Positions 34,400 to 44,040 of a stretch of DNA of 64,000 nucleotides are shown piece after piece. A program made the position numbers and the translations under genes. Position 1 is the stretch's first letter, and every line of letters begins with the position of its first letter. Source of the DNA: Acanthopleuribacter pedis (GTDB taxonomy: Bacteria > Acidobacteriota > Holophagae > Acanthopleuribacterales > Acanthopleuribacteraceae); contig NZ_JAFREP010000017.1 of NCBI RefSeq assembly GCF_017377855.1, forward strand, positions 186,001-250,000. Reading direction: 5' to 3'. A model generated the notes under the pieces. That model had not been told where the DNA came from. It made no database searches and saw nothing but the letters and a program-made list of their open reading frames with translations.

Positions 34400-36406
34400 A
34401 TGTCTGAACAGATTCGCCGGCAAATGGATCGGCTTATTGAACAAATCGAATACCACCGGGTTCGCTATTACAACGAACACAACCCCGAAATAAGCGACGC
34501 CGAATACGATGCCCTGGAACGGGAACTCAAAGCCCTGGAAGCCGCCAACCCCAAGTTGGTGCGTCCCGATTCACCGTCCTTCCGCGTCGGCGGCGGGGTG
34601 GCCAAGGATCATCCCCAAAAAGAACACGCCACACCCATGCTGTCGCTTGAAAATTCTTACAACAGCGCCGATCTGGCTGATTATTTTGAGCGTTGCGTGG
34701 CCGAGGTCGGCGACGAGACCCTGCGCTACTCCGCCGAACTGAAAATTGACGGGGTCTCCCTCAGCCTGGTGTACCTCAACGGCTCTTTGGATTCGGCGGT
34801 CACCCGCGGCGACGGCCGTGTCGGCGAGGAAGTCACCCTCAACGCAAAAACCATTCGCGACCTCCCCTTGCGCGTGGCTGCCTGGAAAGATATCGATCGC
34901 ATGGAAGTGCGCGGCGAGGTCTACATCGACCGCGATGATTTCGCCCAGATTAATGAGAAGCGCGCCGCCGCGGGCCTGCCCCTCTTCGCCAACCCGCGCA
35001 ACTCAGCCGCCGGCTCGATGCGCCTGCTGGATTCCCGCGAGGCCGCCGCCCGCCATCTGCGCATTTTTGTGTTCCAAGCGCTCGGCCCCTGGGCGCAGAC
35101 AATCAACTCCCACATCGAAGCACTCAAGCAACTGAAAGAGTTAGGGTTCACCACCAACCCCCACAATACCGTGATCCAGAACCTCGCCGAATTGGAACGC
35201 CTCATCGAGGATTGGTCCGCCAAACGGCCCGGCCTCGCCTACGATACCGACGGCATTGTGCTGAAAGTGGACGACACAAGCTTCTACGAAACCATCGGGT
35301 ACACCTCCAAGTTTCCGAAATGGGCCACCGCTTATAAGTTCCCCGCGGAACAAGCCACCACCCAACTCAAAGAAATCACCATCCAGGTCGGCCGTACCGG
35401 TGTGCTCACCCCGGTCGCCAATTTCGAACCGGTCGCGCTGGCCGGCACCACCGTTTCGCGCGCCACCCTCCACAACTTTGATGAGATCCAGAAAAAAGAC
35501 ATTCGTGTCGGCGACTGGGTGTTTATCGAAAAAGGCGGCGACATTATCCCCAAGGTCGTCAAGGTCATCGAAAGCAAACGCGACCGCAACAGCACCGCCT
35601 ATGCGTTACCCGACCAATGCCCCAGTTGCGGATCCGAGCCTCAGCGGGTTCCCGGCCAGGTGGCTTTGCGGTGCGAGAATCTGGCTTGTCCCGCACAATT
35701 GGAACGGCGCATTATGCACTTTGCCTCTCGCAACGCCATGGATATCCAGGGACTTGGCAAAGAACGCGTCCAACAAATGGTCGAACAGAAGTTGGTTACC
35801 GACTTGGTCTCGATCTACCAATTGGACGAGGAGAAGTTGTGGCAACTGGAGCGGGTCGGCACCAAGTGGATCAAAAACCTATTGGGTGAAATCGAAAAAT
35901 CCAAGACACGCCCCTTTGCGCGCGTCCTCTTTGCCGTCGGCATCCCTATGATCGGCGAAAAAGTGGCCGAACTTTTTGTCCAACGGTTCCCCTCCTACGA
36001 AGCCTTGCTTGCCGCCGAGGTGGAAGAACTCGCCGACCTACACGGCATCGGCGAAAAAGTGGCCGCGAGTTTGCACGAACACCTGCGCTTGCCCAGCTAC
36101 CAAGAAACCTTCCGCCAATTTGGCAGCATGGGGTTGCAGTTGGTGGCGGAACACAAGCCGCCCCAGGAAGGCGACGACGCGCTGAAAGGAAAAACCATTG
36201 TGGTAACCGGCACGTTTAACGAGCTGAGCCGCAAAGAAATTACCGACTTGCTCAAGCAACGCGGCGCCAAGGTGACTTCCAGCGTCACCAGCAAAACCGA
36301 TTTCCTGGTCTGCGGTGAGAAACCGGGTTCGAAATTGGCCAAAGCCCAGTCACTTGAGGTGACCGTGGTCGGCGAGGAGTGGATCGCACAATGGCAAAAT
36401 CCCTAA
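34400..36406 (+). CDS. ligA: NAD-dependent DNA ligase
   Basis: 668 aa, full length. Domain Ia (residues about 1-65) binds NAD (YYNEHNPEISDAEYD). The adenylated lysine is Lys115 in KIDG. An OB-fold, a four-Cys zinc finger (CPSCG, then CENLACPAQ), helix-hairpin-helix repeats and a C-terminal BRCT domain (KGKTIVVTGTFNELSR) follow. It seals nicks in replication and repair. The SD is AGAGG. The last 16 nt overlap the response-regulator gene. Confidence 0.97.
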   Translation: MSEQIRRQMDRLIEQIEYHRVRYYNEHNPEISDAEYDALERELKALEAANPKLVRPDSPSFRVGGGVAKDHPQKEHATPMLSLENSYNSADLADYFERCVAEVGDETLRYSAELKIDGVSLSLVYLNGSLDSAVTRGDGRVGEEVTLNAKTIRDLPLRVAAWKDIDRMEVRGEVYIDRDDFAQINEKRAAAGLPLFANPRNSAAGSMRLLDSREAAARHLRIFVFQALGPWAQTINSHIEALKQLKELGFTTNPHNTVIQNLAELERLIEDWSAKRPGLAYDTDGIVLKVDDTSFYETIGYTSKFPKWATAYKFPAEQATTQLKEITIQVGRTGVLTPVANFEPVALAGTTVSRATLHNFDEIQKKDIRVGDWVFIEKGGDIIPKVVKVIESKRDRNSTAYALPDQCPSCGSEPQRVPGQVALRCENLACPAQLERRIMHFASRNAMDIQGLGKERVQQMVEQKLVTDLVSIYQLDEEKLWQLERVGTKWIKNLLGEIEKSKTRPFARVLFAVGIPMIGEKVAELFVQRFPSYEALLAAEVEELADLHGIGEKVAASLHEHLRLPSYQETFRQFGSMGLQLVAEHKPPQEGDDALKGKTIVVTGTFNELSRKEITDLLKQRGAKVTSSVTSKTDFLVCGEKPGSKLAKAQSLEVTVVGEEWIAQWQNP

Positions 36407-37800
36407 ACCAAACTGAAAAAACCAACGGCTTTATCGTCATCGTTGAGGATGAGGGTGAATCCCTCAAAGCCATGAAAATGGCACTCGGCAAAAAGGGTTA
36501 CCACGTTGAAGCCTTTTCCAACGCCGACGAGGGCATTCGCTTTATTACCGGTAGCCCGCGCGAAATCGACCTGGTCATTACCGACCTGCGCATGCCCGGC
36601 ACCGACGGCTTAACCGTGCTCAAGGAAACCAAGGAAGCCAATCCCGAGATCAGCGTGATCCTGGTAACCGCGTATGCCTCCGTCGATTCAGCCGTTCAGG
36701 CGATGAAACTGGGCGCCGACGATTACCTCACCAAACCCATCGACCTTTACGAATTCCGCGCGCGCGTTTCCAAGTTGATGACCAACAGCAACCTCAACCG
36801 CGAGGTTGAGATGCTCAACCAACGGCTCGACAAACAGTTTGGTTTCGACAACATCATCGGCCGCTCCCAACCGATGGAAGCGCTTTTCGACAAAATTCGC
36901 GTCGTCGCCGGCACCAACGCCAACGTGCTATTGCTCGGCGAAAGCGGGACCGGTAAGGAATTGATCGCCAATGCCTTACACCAGCATTCCCAGAAGCGTG
37001 GGCAACGTTTTCTGCCCATCAACTGTGCCGCCATTCCCGCGGATATTCTCGAATCAGAGCTGTTCGGCCACGAGCGGGGTTCGTTCACCGGTGCCGTTTC
37101 ACGCAAAATCGGCAAATTCGAACTGGCCGCCAACGGGACCATTTTCCTCGACGAAATCGGCGACATGAACCTCGATCTCCAGGCCAAGCTCCTGCGCGTG
37201 TTGGAAAACCGCGAGTTAACCCGCGTCGGTGGATCCGACCCGATTCACATCCATTCTCGCTTCATTTTTGCCACCAATCGCAACCTCCAGGAAGAAGTGC
37301 GCGAGGGCCGTTTCCGCGAGGACCTCTACTACCGCATGAACGTGGTCACCCTGAACATTCCGCCCTTGTGGCAACGCCGCGACGATATCCCGCTGCTGGT
37401 CCATTACTTCATCAGCAAGTTCAACGGCGAGCACGGCAAACAGGTCGCCGATATCGACCCGGTCGCCATGAAACGGCTCACCGCTTATGCTTGGCCCGGC
37501 AACATTCGTGAATTACGCAATGTGGTCGAACACTTGGTGATTTTCAACCGGGGAGGCGTGATTTCGGAGAAGGATTTCCCCGATTACCTAGATCGAAAAG
37601 AAGATGTTCCGCTATCGGTAACCATCCCCGTCGGCATGACCATGGCCCAATTGGAACAAGAAGCCATTCGCCAGATGTTAGCCCATTGCGGCGGCAACAA
37701 AACCCGCGCCGCCGAACTCCTCGATATCTCGTTGCGAACCTTGCAGCGCAAGGTCAAGGAGATGGAAGGTGGCGGGAGTGACGCCGAACCCGAACTCTAA
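36391..37800 (+). CDS. Sigma-54-dependent response regulator (NtrC family)
   Basis: 469 aa from the ATG at 36391; a GTG at 36379 is possible. The receiver domain has its phosphoacceptor at Asp65 (ITDLRMPG) and the conserved Lys in LTKPID. The AAA+ domain has Walker A GESGTGKE (183-190), the sigma-54 contact loop GSFTGA instead of GAFTGA (230-235), and Walker B GTIFLDEIGDM. The Fis-type HTH at the C-terminus reads NKTRAAELLDISLRTLQRK. No histidine kinase is adjacent, so this is an orphan regulator. Ser for Ala in GAFTGA occurs in natural activators. Confidence 0.94.
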   Translation: MAKSLNQTEKTNGFIVIVEDEGESLKAMKMALGKKGYHVEAFSNADEGIRFITGSPREIDLVITDLRMPGTDGLTVLKETKEANPEISVILVTAYASVDSAVQAMKLGADDYLTKPIDLYEFRARVSKLMTNSNLNREVEMLNQRLDKQFGFDNIIGRSQPMEALFDKIRVVAGTNANVLLLGESGTGKELIANALHQHSQKRGQRFLPINCAAIPADILESELFGHERGSFTGAVSRKIGKFELAANGTIFLDEIGDMNLDLQAKLLRVLENRELTRVGGSDPIHIHSRFIFATNRNLQEEVREGRFREDLYYRMNVVTLNIPPLWQRRDDIPLLVHYFISKFNGEHGKQVADIDPVAMKRLTAYAWPGNIRELRNVVEHLVIFNRGGVISEKDFPDYLDRKEDVPLSVTIPVGMTMAQLEQEAIRQMLAHCGGNKTRAAELLDISLRTLQRKVKEMEGGGSDAEPEL

Positions 37801-37821
37801 AAATAGTAGAAGGAGCGTGCC

Positions 37822-38760
37822 GTGAAGTTTGCATTTATCATGGATCCCTTGGAGCAGGTGAAGGCCTACAAGGACACGTCCTACCACCTCATGCTGGCCG
37901 CCGCCGAACGTGGCCACGAGGTTTATTACCTGGATCAAAACTGGTTATTCGCACACGATGGGGCGCTTTTCAGCGAGGTGATTCCCGTCCAAGTTCACGC
38001 CGATCACGATCAGCCCTTTGAGATTGGTGAACGCGTCGAAACCCGGCTGGATGTGATGGACGTGGTGCTGGTTCGTACCGATCCCCCTTTCGACCGCCGT
38101 TACTTCTACACCACCCTGCTGCTCGACCTGTTGCCCAAAACCACGCGGGTCGTCAACCGGCCCCAGGGTTTGCGCAACTGGAATGAAAAGCTGTCCGCCC
38201 TGTTTTTCATGAAGCACTCGCCGTCAACCCTGGTGGCGAGCAGTATCCCCCAGATTCGCAAGTACATCGAGGCGCGGGCGCAACGGGTTACCCTCAAACC
38301 CGTTGACGGCCACGGTGGCCGCGGCATTTTGTTTGTCGACAAAAACGACACCAACCTCGATCAGCTCCTTTTGATGGCGACCCACGACGGCGCCCACCGC
38401 GTGATCGCCCAGGAATACGTGCCCGGCGCCAAGGACGGCGATAAACGCATTTTGCTGCTGAACGGGGAACCCATGGGTGCGATCCTGCGCTTGCACCAAG
38501 AGGGCAAGGAACTGAACAACATGGACGCCGGCGGAACGCCGCACCCCTGGAAAATGACCGAGCGCGAGCATGAAATTTGCCGCGAGATGGGGCCGGCATT
38601 GCGCGAACAGGGCATCCTGTTTGCGGGTATCGACATCCTCGGCGATCAGCTCATCGAAATTAATGTCACCAGCCCCACCGGTTTACAAGAGCTCTGTCGC
38701 TTCGACGATGTGCCTTTTAACCACCGTATCGTCGAGGCTATGGAAACCTGGGAAGGTTAA
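37822..38760 (+). CDS. gshB: Glutathione synthase (ATP-grasp)
   Basis: 312 aa from a GTG at 37822 with AAGGAG 7 nt upstream. The N-terminal GshB fold (FIMDPLEQVKAYKDTSYHLM) and the ATP-grasp core (KPVDGHGGRGILF, RILLLNGEPMGAILR, EINVTSPTGLQEL) match E. coli GshB closely. It joins gamma-glutamylcysteine and glycine. No gshA lies in the window. It follows the response regulator by 21 nt and may be cotranscribed. Its last 23 bp overlap the convergent CaiB gene. Confidence 0.93.
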   Translation: MKFAFIMDPLEQVKAYKDTSYHLMLAAAERGHEVYYLDQNWLFAHDGALFSEVIPVQVHADHDQPFEIGERVETRLDVMDVVLVRTDPPFDRRYFYTTLLLDLLPKTTRVVNRPQGLRNWNEKLSALFFMKHSPSTLVASSIPQIRKYIEARAQRVTLKPVDGHGGRGILFVDKNDTNLDQLLLMATHDGAHRVIAQEYVPGAKDGDKRILLLNGEPMGAILRLHQEGKELNNMDAGGTPHPWKMTEREHEICREMGPALREQGILFAGIDILGDQLIEINVTSPTGLQELCRFDDVPFNHRIVEAMETWEG

Positions 38761-39883
38761 GCCAACGGGCGGCGGTTGTTTCGCCGCCTTCGCCCAGCAA
38801 CGGCGGCGGCCTGTGGTTTTCACGCATGCCGCATCCCTGCAGGGCCGGGGCGATGCCGCGTACCTCGCCCAGCTCGGCGTGGGGCAAGACCAGTAACGCG
38901 TCCGGGTTCCAGGTCGCGACCTGTTGCAAGGCCTCGTCCGGGCGCAGAATCGGCGCGTGGGGAATTTTTGCCGCGCGGAGCTCGGGAAAAAGTCGCGCAC
39001 AGGTCCAGGTGGCCAGACGCGCTTGCAGGCGCGCGATCACCGTTTCGCGCTGCTGTACCCGTCCGGCGTTGTCGAGCTCGGTAAACGCCGGCTCGGTGAT
39101 GTCGAGCAGGGCACACAAGCGTTTGAACTGGGTGTCGTTGCCCGCGCCGATGATGACACGCCGGTCGGCAAGGCTAAATCCTTGATAGGGAACAATGTTG
39201 GGGTGGGCGTTGCCGAAACGACGACTGGGTTTTCCCGAAACCAGCGTGTTGCTTGCCACATTCACCAGGCTCATCAAAGCCGTTTGGTAGAGGGTGATGT
39301 GCAGGTGATCGGTTTGCCCCGACCGTTCGCGGCGGAACAGGGCCGCCAAAATGCCGTTGCTCGCCATTAGACCGGTGAGCACATCGACCAAGGCAACGCC
39401 GACTTTAAAGCCTTCGCTGTCGACCGGGCCGGTGATCCCCATCAGCCCAGACTCAGCTTGAATCATCACATCATAGCCTGGCTCATCGCAGCGTGTGCCG
39501 CCGTAACCCGTTATGTTCATGGTGATTGCGTTGGGGTTGAGCCGCTTGATGTTTGCGACGGAAACCCCGAGCCGCTCGCGAACCGCCGGCGGGAAATTGT
39601 CGACCACCACGTCGGCCGCCCCGATTAGGTCGCCTAACCGCGCCGCGTCGGCCGCTTCCTTGAGGTTCAGGACCAGCGAGCTTTTGTTGCGGTTACAGCT
39701 TTGGAAGTAGGCCGCACTGTCGCCTTGAAACGGCGGTCCCCACCCACGCGTGTCATCACCCTTGGGCGACTCAATCTTAAGCACGTCCGCGCCCATATCC
39801 GCCAAGTTTTGGGTGCAAAAGGGGCCCGCCAGAATGCGGCTGAGGTCGAGGACCTTAACCCCTTCCAAATAGGTTTGCTTCAC
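38738..39883 (-). CDS. CaiB/BaiF family CoA-transferase (class III)
   Basis: 381 aa from a GTG at 39883 that overlaps the helicase stop. Family motifs: GVKVLDLSRILAGPFCTQ at the N-terminus, GADVLKIESPKGDDTRGWGP, and GYDVMIQAESGLMGITG with the catalytic Asp. Class III enzymes move CoA between carboxylic acids through an aspartyl-CoA thioester. The substrate cannot be assigned; formyl/oxalyl, carnitine-type and succinyl transfer are all known in the family. Cotranscription with an SNF2 helicase is unexpected and may reflect only compact packing. Confidence 0.9.
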   Translation of the reverse strand: MKQTYLEGVKVLDLSRILAGPFCTQNLADMGADVLKIESPKGDDTRGWGPPFQGDSAAYFQSCNRNKSSLVLNLKEAADAARLGDLIGAADVVVDNFPPAVRERLGVSVANIKRLNPNAITMNITGYGGTRCDEPGYDVMIQAESGLMGITGPVDSEGFKVGVALVDVLTGLMASNGILAALFRRERSGQTDHLHITLYQTALMSLVNVASNTLVSGKPSRRFGNAHPNIVPYQGFSLADRRVIIGAGNDTQFKRLCALLDITEPAFTELDNAGRVQQRETVIARLQARLATWTCARLFPELRAAKIPHAPILRPDEALQQVATWNPDALLVLPHAELGEVRGIAPALQGCGMRENHRPPPLLGEGGETTAARWLNLPRFP

Positions 39884-42744
39884 GCGAGGACCTCCAGCAA
39901 TTCTTCCAGACTCAGGTGTTTGCCGACTTGCTCATTGTCAAAAGTCACCACTTCTTCCAATAGTTTGGCTTTGCGCCTGATAATTCCGTCGATGCGCTCC
40001 TCTACCGTATCAATCCCCTGGAATTTAAAAATTTGAACGGCTTTGTTTTGACCGATACGGTGGATGCGGTCGGTCGCTTGTTCCTCGCGGGCCGCGTTCC
40101 ACCAGCGATCATAGTGGAACAGCACGCTGGCCGCGGTCAGGTCGATGCCGGTTCCGGCCGCCATGATCGTCCCCAAGAACACGCGACACGCGGGGTCTTC
40201 CTGGAACATCGCCTGTTGCCGGCCGCGGTCTTTCACCTGACCGGTGATACAGGCAAAACGAATGTTGCGGTCGTCTAAATAACGTTTGAAGATGTCGATC
40301 ATGCCCAAGAATTGGGTAAACACCACCACCTTTTCACCGGCGTCGAAGGCTTCTTGCAGGAGTTCGGTAAAGGCCGACCATTTCGCGGAGGGGTAAGCCG
40401 CGTAATCGGTATTTTTGAAATGGAGGGCGGGATGGTTGCACAAGCGTTTGAGCATGTCGAGGACTTGAAAGGCATGCATCAATTGCTTACCACGCGCTTC
40501 GTTGGTTTTGATACGGGTCACACCTTGTTTTTTGATGGTGATATAGAGGTCTTTTTCGTATTCGCTAAGCGCGTAACCGCGGCGATCTTCCGACTTGGTG
40601 GGCAAATCTATCAGCACCTCGGATTTATTGCGGCGCAAGGTGAAGGGGTGAATGATGTCGCGCAGGCGGGCTTTGGCGAGTGGGTTGTCGAAGTTGCTGA
40701 TGGGATCCATGAAGTGGCGCTTGAAATGGCCGCTACTCCCGAGAAACCCGGGAAACACCAAATCCATCAGCGCTTTGAGTTCGCTGAGTTGGTTTTCAAT
40801 CGGCGTGCCGGTTAAGCCGATTTTGCAGAGCGCCCGCAGTTTGGAAATCGCTTGAAACGATTTGGTTGCACTGTTCTTGAGATACTGCGCCTCGTCAAAA
40901 AGAATGACCTGAAAGGCGAAACTCCCGAACAGTTCGGCATCATTGCGAAGGGTCGCGTAGGAGGTAATGATGACTTGTGCGTTCTTGAGCGCCTTGGCCA
41001 CATCGCGATCCCCGCCGTGGTGGATGCGGGGTTTGAGATCGGGACAAAATGCGTTCAGTTTATCTTTCCAGTGGTAAAGTACCGAGGCCGGCGCCACGAC
41101 CAAGTGGCGGCTTTCGGGTTTGGCTTGGGTCACCGCGGCCAGCAGCGCCATGCCTTGGTGGGTTTTACCAAGCCCCATTTGGTCACAGAGCAATCCACCT
41201 AACCCGTTTTGATACAAAAAGTAAAGCCACCTATAGCCGTTTTCCTGGTAGGGTCGCAGCGTCAAGTTGGTCGCGTCGAGTGAGGGCGCTTGTTCCGGCT
41301 CCATATTGCGTATTTTGGCGTAAACCGCCTCGGTTAACGCGGTGGTATTTACCTTGAGGCGGTCTTTGAAGAAGGTCATAAATCGAAAAAGATCACTGAC
41401 ATTGAGGCGTTTGTCCTTTTGGGACGCTTCCAGCAGCGGGCCAAGGTAAATTGCGTCGTAACCGGTTGAGTCAAAAACCTTTCCGCCGATGTTGATATAG
41501 CGGCTTCGGTCGTCGAATTTTTCGATGAGTTCCTCTATTTCGTAGCTATATCCCCCCAACCGGGCACGCAACATAAAGGAAAAGCAGGGTGGGTTAAAGT
41601 CGAGCAGATCCAACTCAAGCGCTTCAAAACCAACCGCAACCACCTCGCCGAACAGGGTGTCGTCCATTAGGGTGCGATCCAGGTCTTCCAGGGTGTCGCG
41701 GTGTTCACTCAAAAAGCGTTTCACCTTTTTAAAGGAGATCCGCTCGATGCCGGGATTGCCATACTGCATTTCGAAGGGGCTGAGCCCGATCTGGGTGGTG
41801 AAATAACCCAACTTTTCATGAAAACACAGGTTGGCGCCGGCAATGGTCACTTGATCAACCGGGATGAAGTGGTCTTTGTCCAAAGCGATCATGGGTTCGA
41901 TTTCGAGGTCGTTGTTCTCTATGAAGGCACAGCGGTAAACCACCGGCAGGCCGACAGATTGAATGCGAAAGTTCATGCGCGTATGCCAAAAGGCGCGATT
42001 CTTTTGAATCCCTTTTTGGAACTTATCGATGGGAAGCAGCCAGGAGAAAAGAAGGTCGCGACCCATTCGAATGGTTAGGGTTACCTCGTGATTGGCTTCT
42101 CGTTCCACCCGTATTTTGAGTTTGGCGGATTGTTCCAAAAAAAACAGGAATTTGGCGAGGGCGTACATCGGGGATTCTTCGTAAAGGACCCGCGCGGAGG
42201 GAAAGCCGTTGGCCAACATTTTGAGTTCGCTGTACTCCCGTACAAATTCTTTGGCGTCCTTGAGGCTGGTACGATCCCGTTTGATGCGCCCGTTTTCCTC
42301 GACGGCACCAAAACCGAGGTAGTCGAGGAGGCGTGGTTCCAACAAGTCCTCGGGCGGGCTGAATCGCGGATTGTCATCCTTGCGGAAAGCCCAATTTTTG
42401 AGGCCGTGTCCGACAACCTGAAAGAAGCGGTTCAGTTCGAATGCGTCAAACGCCTCGGAAAGGTTGCGGCGTTCGTTCGGCCAGTTGATCATGCGCAAAA
42501 AGATCGCGAAGGCGTGGCTACAAATCTGGCCGCGTTTGGTTTCTCTACAGTTGCAAACCGTTTCAAGATCCCCGTCGGAACCAAGCGTGATTTGCGGGTA
42601 GTAACCTTTTTTTCCGTCCACGGAAACGAAACCAAAGGCGGCGTTCCGAAAGAAATCGAAGAACTTAACCTGCTTTTGTTCGACGTAACCCCGGCCTTTC
42701 GCCGAGATGGGTTGTGGGATTTCCACGGATGATTTGAGTAACAC
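39880..42744 (-). CDS. SNF2/RapA-like helicase with N-terminal SWIM zinc finger
   Basis: 954 aa from a GTG at 42744, with GGGAGG 7 nt upstream; the frame is open to 42867 but unsupported. A SWIM zinc finger (CNCRETKRGQICSHAF) lies near residue 70. A long middle region with a bacterial SNF2-associated domain follows. The two RecA-like lobes come next: Q motif and LCDQMGLGKTHQ, LFDEAQYLKN, GLTGTPIENQ, then TQFLGMID and DRIHRIGQNKAV. It should be an ATP-driven DNA translocase that remodels protein-DNA complexes. SWIM plus SNF2 is a common bacterial arrangement. Confidence 0.92.
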   Translation of the reverse strand: MLLKSSVEIPQPISAKGRGYVEQKQVKFFDFFRNAAFGFVSVDGKKGYYPQITLGSDGDLETVCNCRETKRGQICSHAFAIFLRMINWPNERRNLSEAFDAFELNRFFQVVGHGLKNWAFRKDDNPRFSPPEDLLEPRLLDYLGFGAVEENGRIKRDRTSLKDAKEFVREYSELKMLANGFPSARVLYEESPMYALAKFLFFLEQSAKLKIRVEREANHEVTLTIRMGRDLLFSWLLPIDKFQKGIQKNRAFWHTRMNFRIQSVGLPVVYRCAFIENNDLEIEPMIALDKDHFIPVDQVTIAGANLCFHEKLGYFTTQIGLSPFEMQYGNPGIERISFKKVKRFLSEHRDTLEDLDRTLMDDTLFGEVVAVGFEALELDLLDFNPPCFSFMLRARLGGYSYEIEELIEKFDDRSRYINIGGKVFDSTGYDAIYLGPLLEASQKDKRLNVSDLFRFMTFFKDRLKVNTTALTEAVYAKIRNMEPEQAPSLDATNLTLRPYQENGYRWLYFLYQNGLGGLLCDQMGLGKTHQGMALLAAVTQAKPESRHLVVAPASVLYHWKDKLNAFCPDLKPRIHHGGDRDVAKALKNAQVIITSYATLRNDAELFGSFAFQVILFDEAQYLKNSATKSFQAISKLRALCKIGLTGTPIENQLSELKALMDLVFPGFLGSSGHFKRHFMDPISNFDNPLAKARLRDIIHPFTLRRNKSEVLIDLPTKSEDRRGYALSEYEKDLYITIKKQGVTRIKTNEARGKQLMHAFQVLDMLKRLCNHPALHFKNTDYAAYPSAKWSAFTELLQEAFDAGEKVVVFTQFLGMIDIFKRYLDDRNIRFACITGQVKDRGRQQAMFQEDPACRVFLGTIMAAGTGIDLTAASVLFHYDRWWNAAREEQATDRIHRIGQNKAVQIFKFQGIDTVEERIDGIIRRKAKLLEEVVTFDNEQVGKHLSLEELLEVLA

Positions 42745-42979
42745 GGACGAACCTCCCGATGACGACCGGCCATCATAACAACCCAGTGCACCAGGAGGGA
42801 AGGAACCGCTGCCGTCTTTCTTGCTCAATCCTGTGTCGCGGGGTTGCTCCTTTTTTCGCCCAAGCACACCCGCAACCGGTCAAGTCGGGTAGAATGGGGG
42901 CGAGTCACATTTACCATTTCCGTTGCGCGCGAACGGTCGTCTGGATCTTTTCTCGTTCGTACCGGATAGGGAGGACCCC

Positions 42980-43984
42980 TTGGAACTGAGAATTCCCGCG
43001 GCAGATGATCTGCACATCCATTTACGCAATGACGAACGCACCCTGGCCGCGGTCAAAGCGGTACGCGAGGGTGGTGCCTGTCGCGTGCTGGCCATGCCCA
43101 ACACGAGTCCGGCCCTGGCCACGGGCGAGGATGCGACCAAATACCGCCATTACTTGGTCATGCAAGGCGCTGATTTCGATATATTGACCACGATTAAATT
43201 GATGCCTACCACCACCCCTGAAATGATTACCGAGGCCGCCCGCTTGGGTGTTTCTGCCGGCAAGCAGTATCCCCTCGGCGTCACCACCAATTCCGAGGAC
43301 GGTGTTTCCGATTTCCGCGCCATGTACCCCGTCTACGAGGCCATGGCCCAAAGCGACATGGTGCTTTCCCTGCACGGCGAGGTGCCCGGCGCATTTGTAA
43401 TGGATGCCGAAACCGAGTTTTTGGACGAACTCCACCGCATTCACCGCGCCTTTCCCAAGCTGCGCATCGTGCTGGAGCACATCACCACCCAAGCCGCCGT
43501 TGAAGCCGTCCGCTCCTTGCCGGACAATGTGGTGGCCACCATTACCGATCACCACCTCGACATTACCTTGGACGACGTGATTGGCTCGACCATCCAGCCG
43601 CACCACTTCTGTAAACCCGTTGCCAAACGGCCCAGTGACCGCAAGGCGCTAAACGAGGTGGTTCGCGAGGGGCATCCCTCGTTTTTTTCCGGGACTGACA
43701 GCGCCCCGCACCTGATCGCGGATAAAGAAAACGCCTGCGGTTGCGCGGGGATCTTTAACGCGCCCTACCACATGCAATTCCTCGCCACCCACTTCGACGC
43801 GTTGGAGATGTTGCCTCGGCTCGCCGATTTCACCTCGAAATTCGGGGCCGAATTTTACCGTCTCCCGCCCAGTGGGGAAGAAATCATGCTTATCAAACGT
43901 GATGTCTTGGTGCCCAATACCTACGACGGCATTGTGCCGTTCAAGGCGGGCCAAACCTTAACCTACGATTTGGCTTGGATTTAA
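42980..43984 (+). CDS. pyrC: Dihydroorotase (E. coli PyrC type)
   Basis: 334 aa from a TTG at 42980, with GGGAGG 5 nt upstream; the frame is open to a TTG at 42923 without SD. The metal motif is DLHIHLR, close to the canonical DxHxHxR. The carboxylated lysine lies in LTTIKLMPTTTP-like position or in GKQYPLG; bridging His residues lie in LSLHGE and LEHITT, and the catalytic Asp in FSGTDSAPH. The enzyme cyclises carbamoyl aspartate in pyrimidine synthesis. Length and motifs match the homodimeric class II enzymes. Confidence 0.93.
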   Translation: MELRIPAADDLHIHLRNDERTLAAVKAVREGGACRVLAMPNTSPALATGEDATKYRHYLVMQGADFDILTTIKLMPTTTPEMITEAARLGVSAGKQYPLGVTTNSEDGVSDFRAMYPVYEAMAQSDMVLSLHGEVPGAFVMDAETEFLDELHRIHRAFPKLRIVLEHITTQAAVEAVRSLPDNVVATITDHHLDITLDDVIGSTIQPHHFCKPVAKRPSDRKALNEVVREGHPSFFSGTDSAPHLIADKENACGCAGIFNAPYHMQFLATHFDALEMLPRLADFTSKFGAEFYRLPPSGEEIMLIKRDVLVPNTYDGIVPFKAGQTLTYDLAWI

Positions 43985-44009
43985 ACAAAACCATTCTGGT
44001 TCGCGGCAT

Positions 44010-44040
44010 GGTGCCGGTTTACCGGCACCCTTTCTCGTTT
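44010..44040 (+). terminator. Terminator of pyrC
   Basis: Perfect 8-bp stem GGTGCCGG/CCGGCACC (44010-44017 with 44022-44029), loop TTTA, then CTTTCTCGTTT. It lies between the convergent pyrC and uppP genes, 25 bp after pyrC. Confidence 0.75.
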
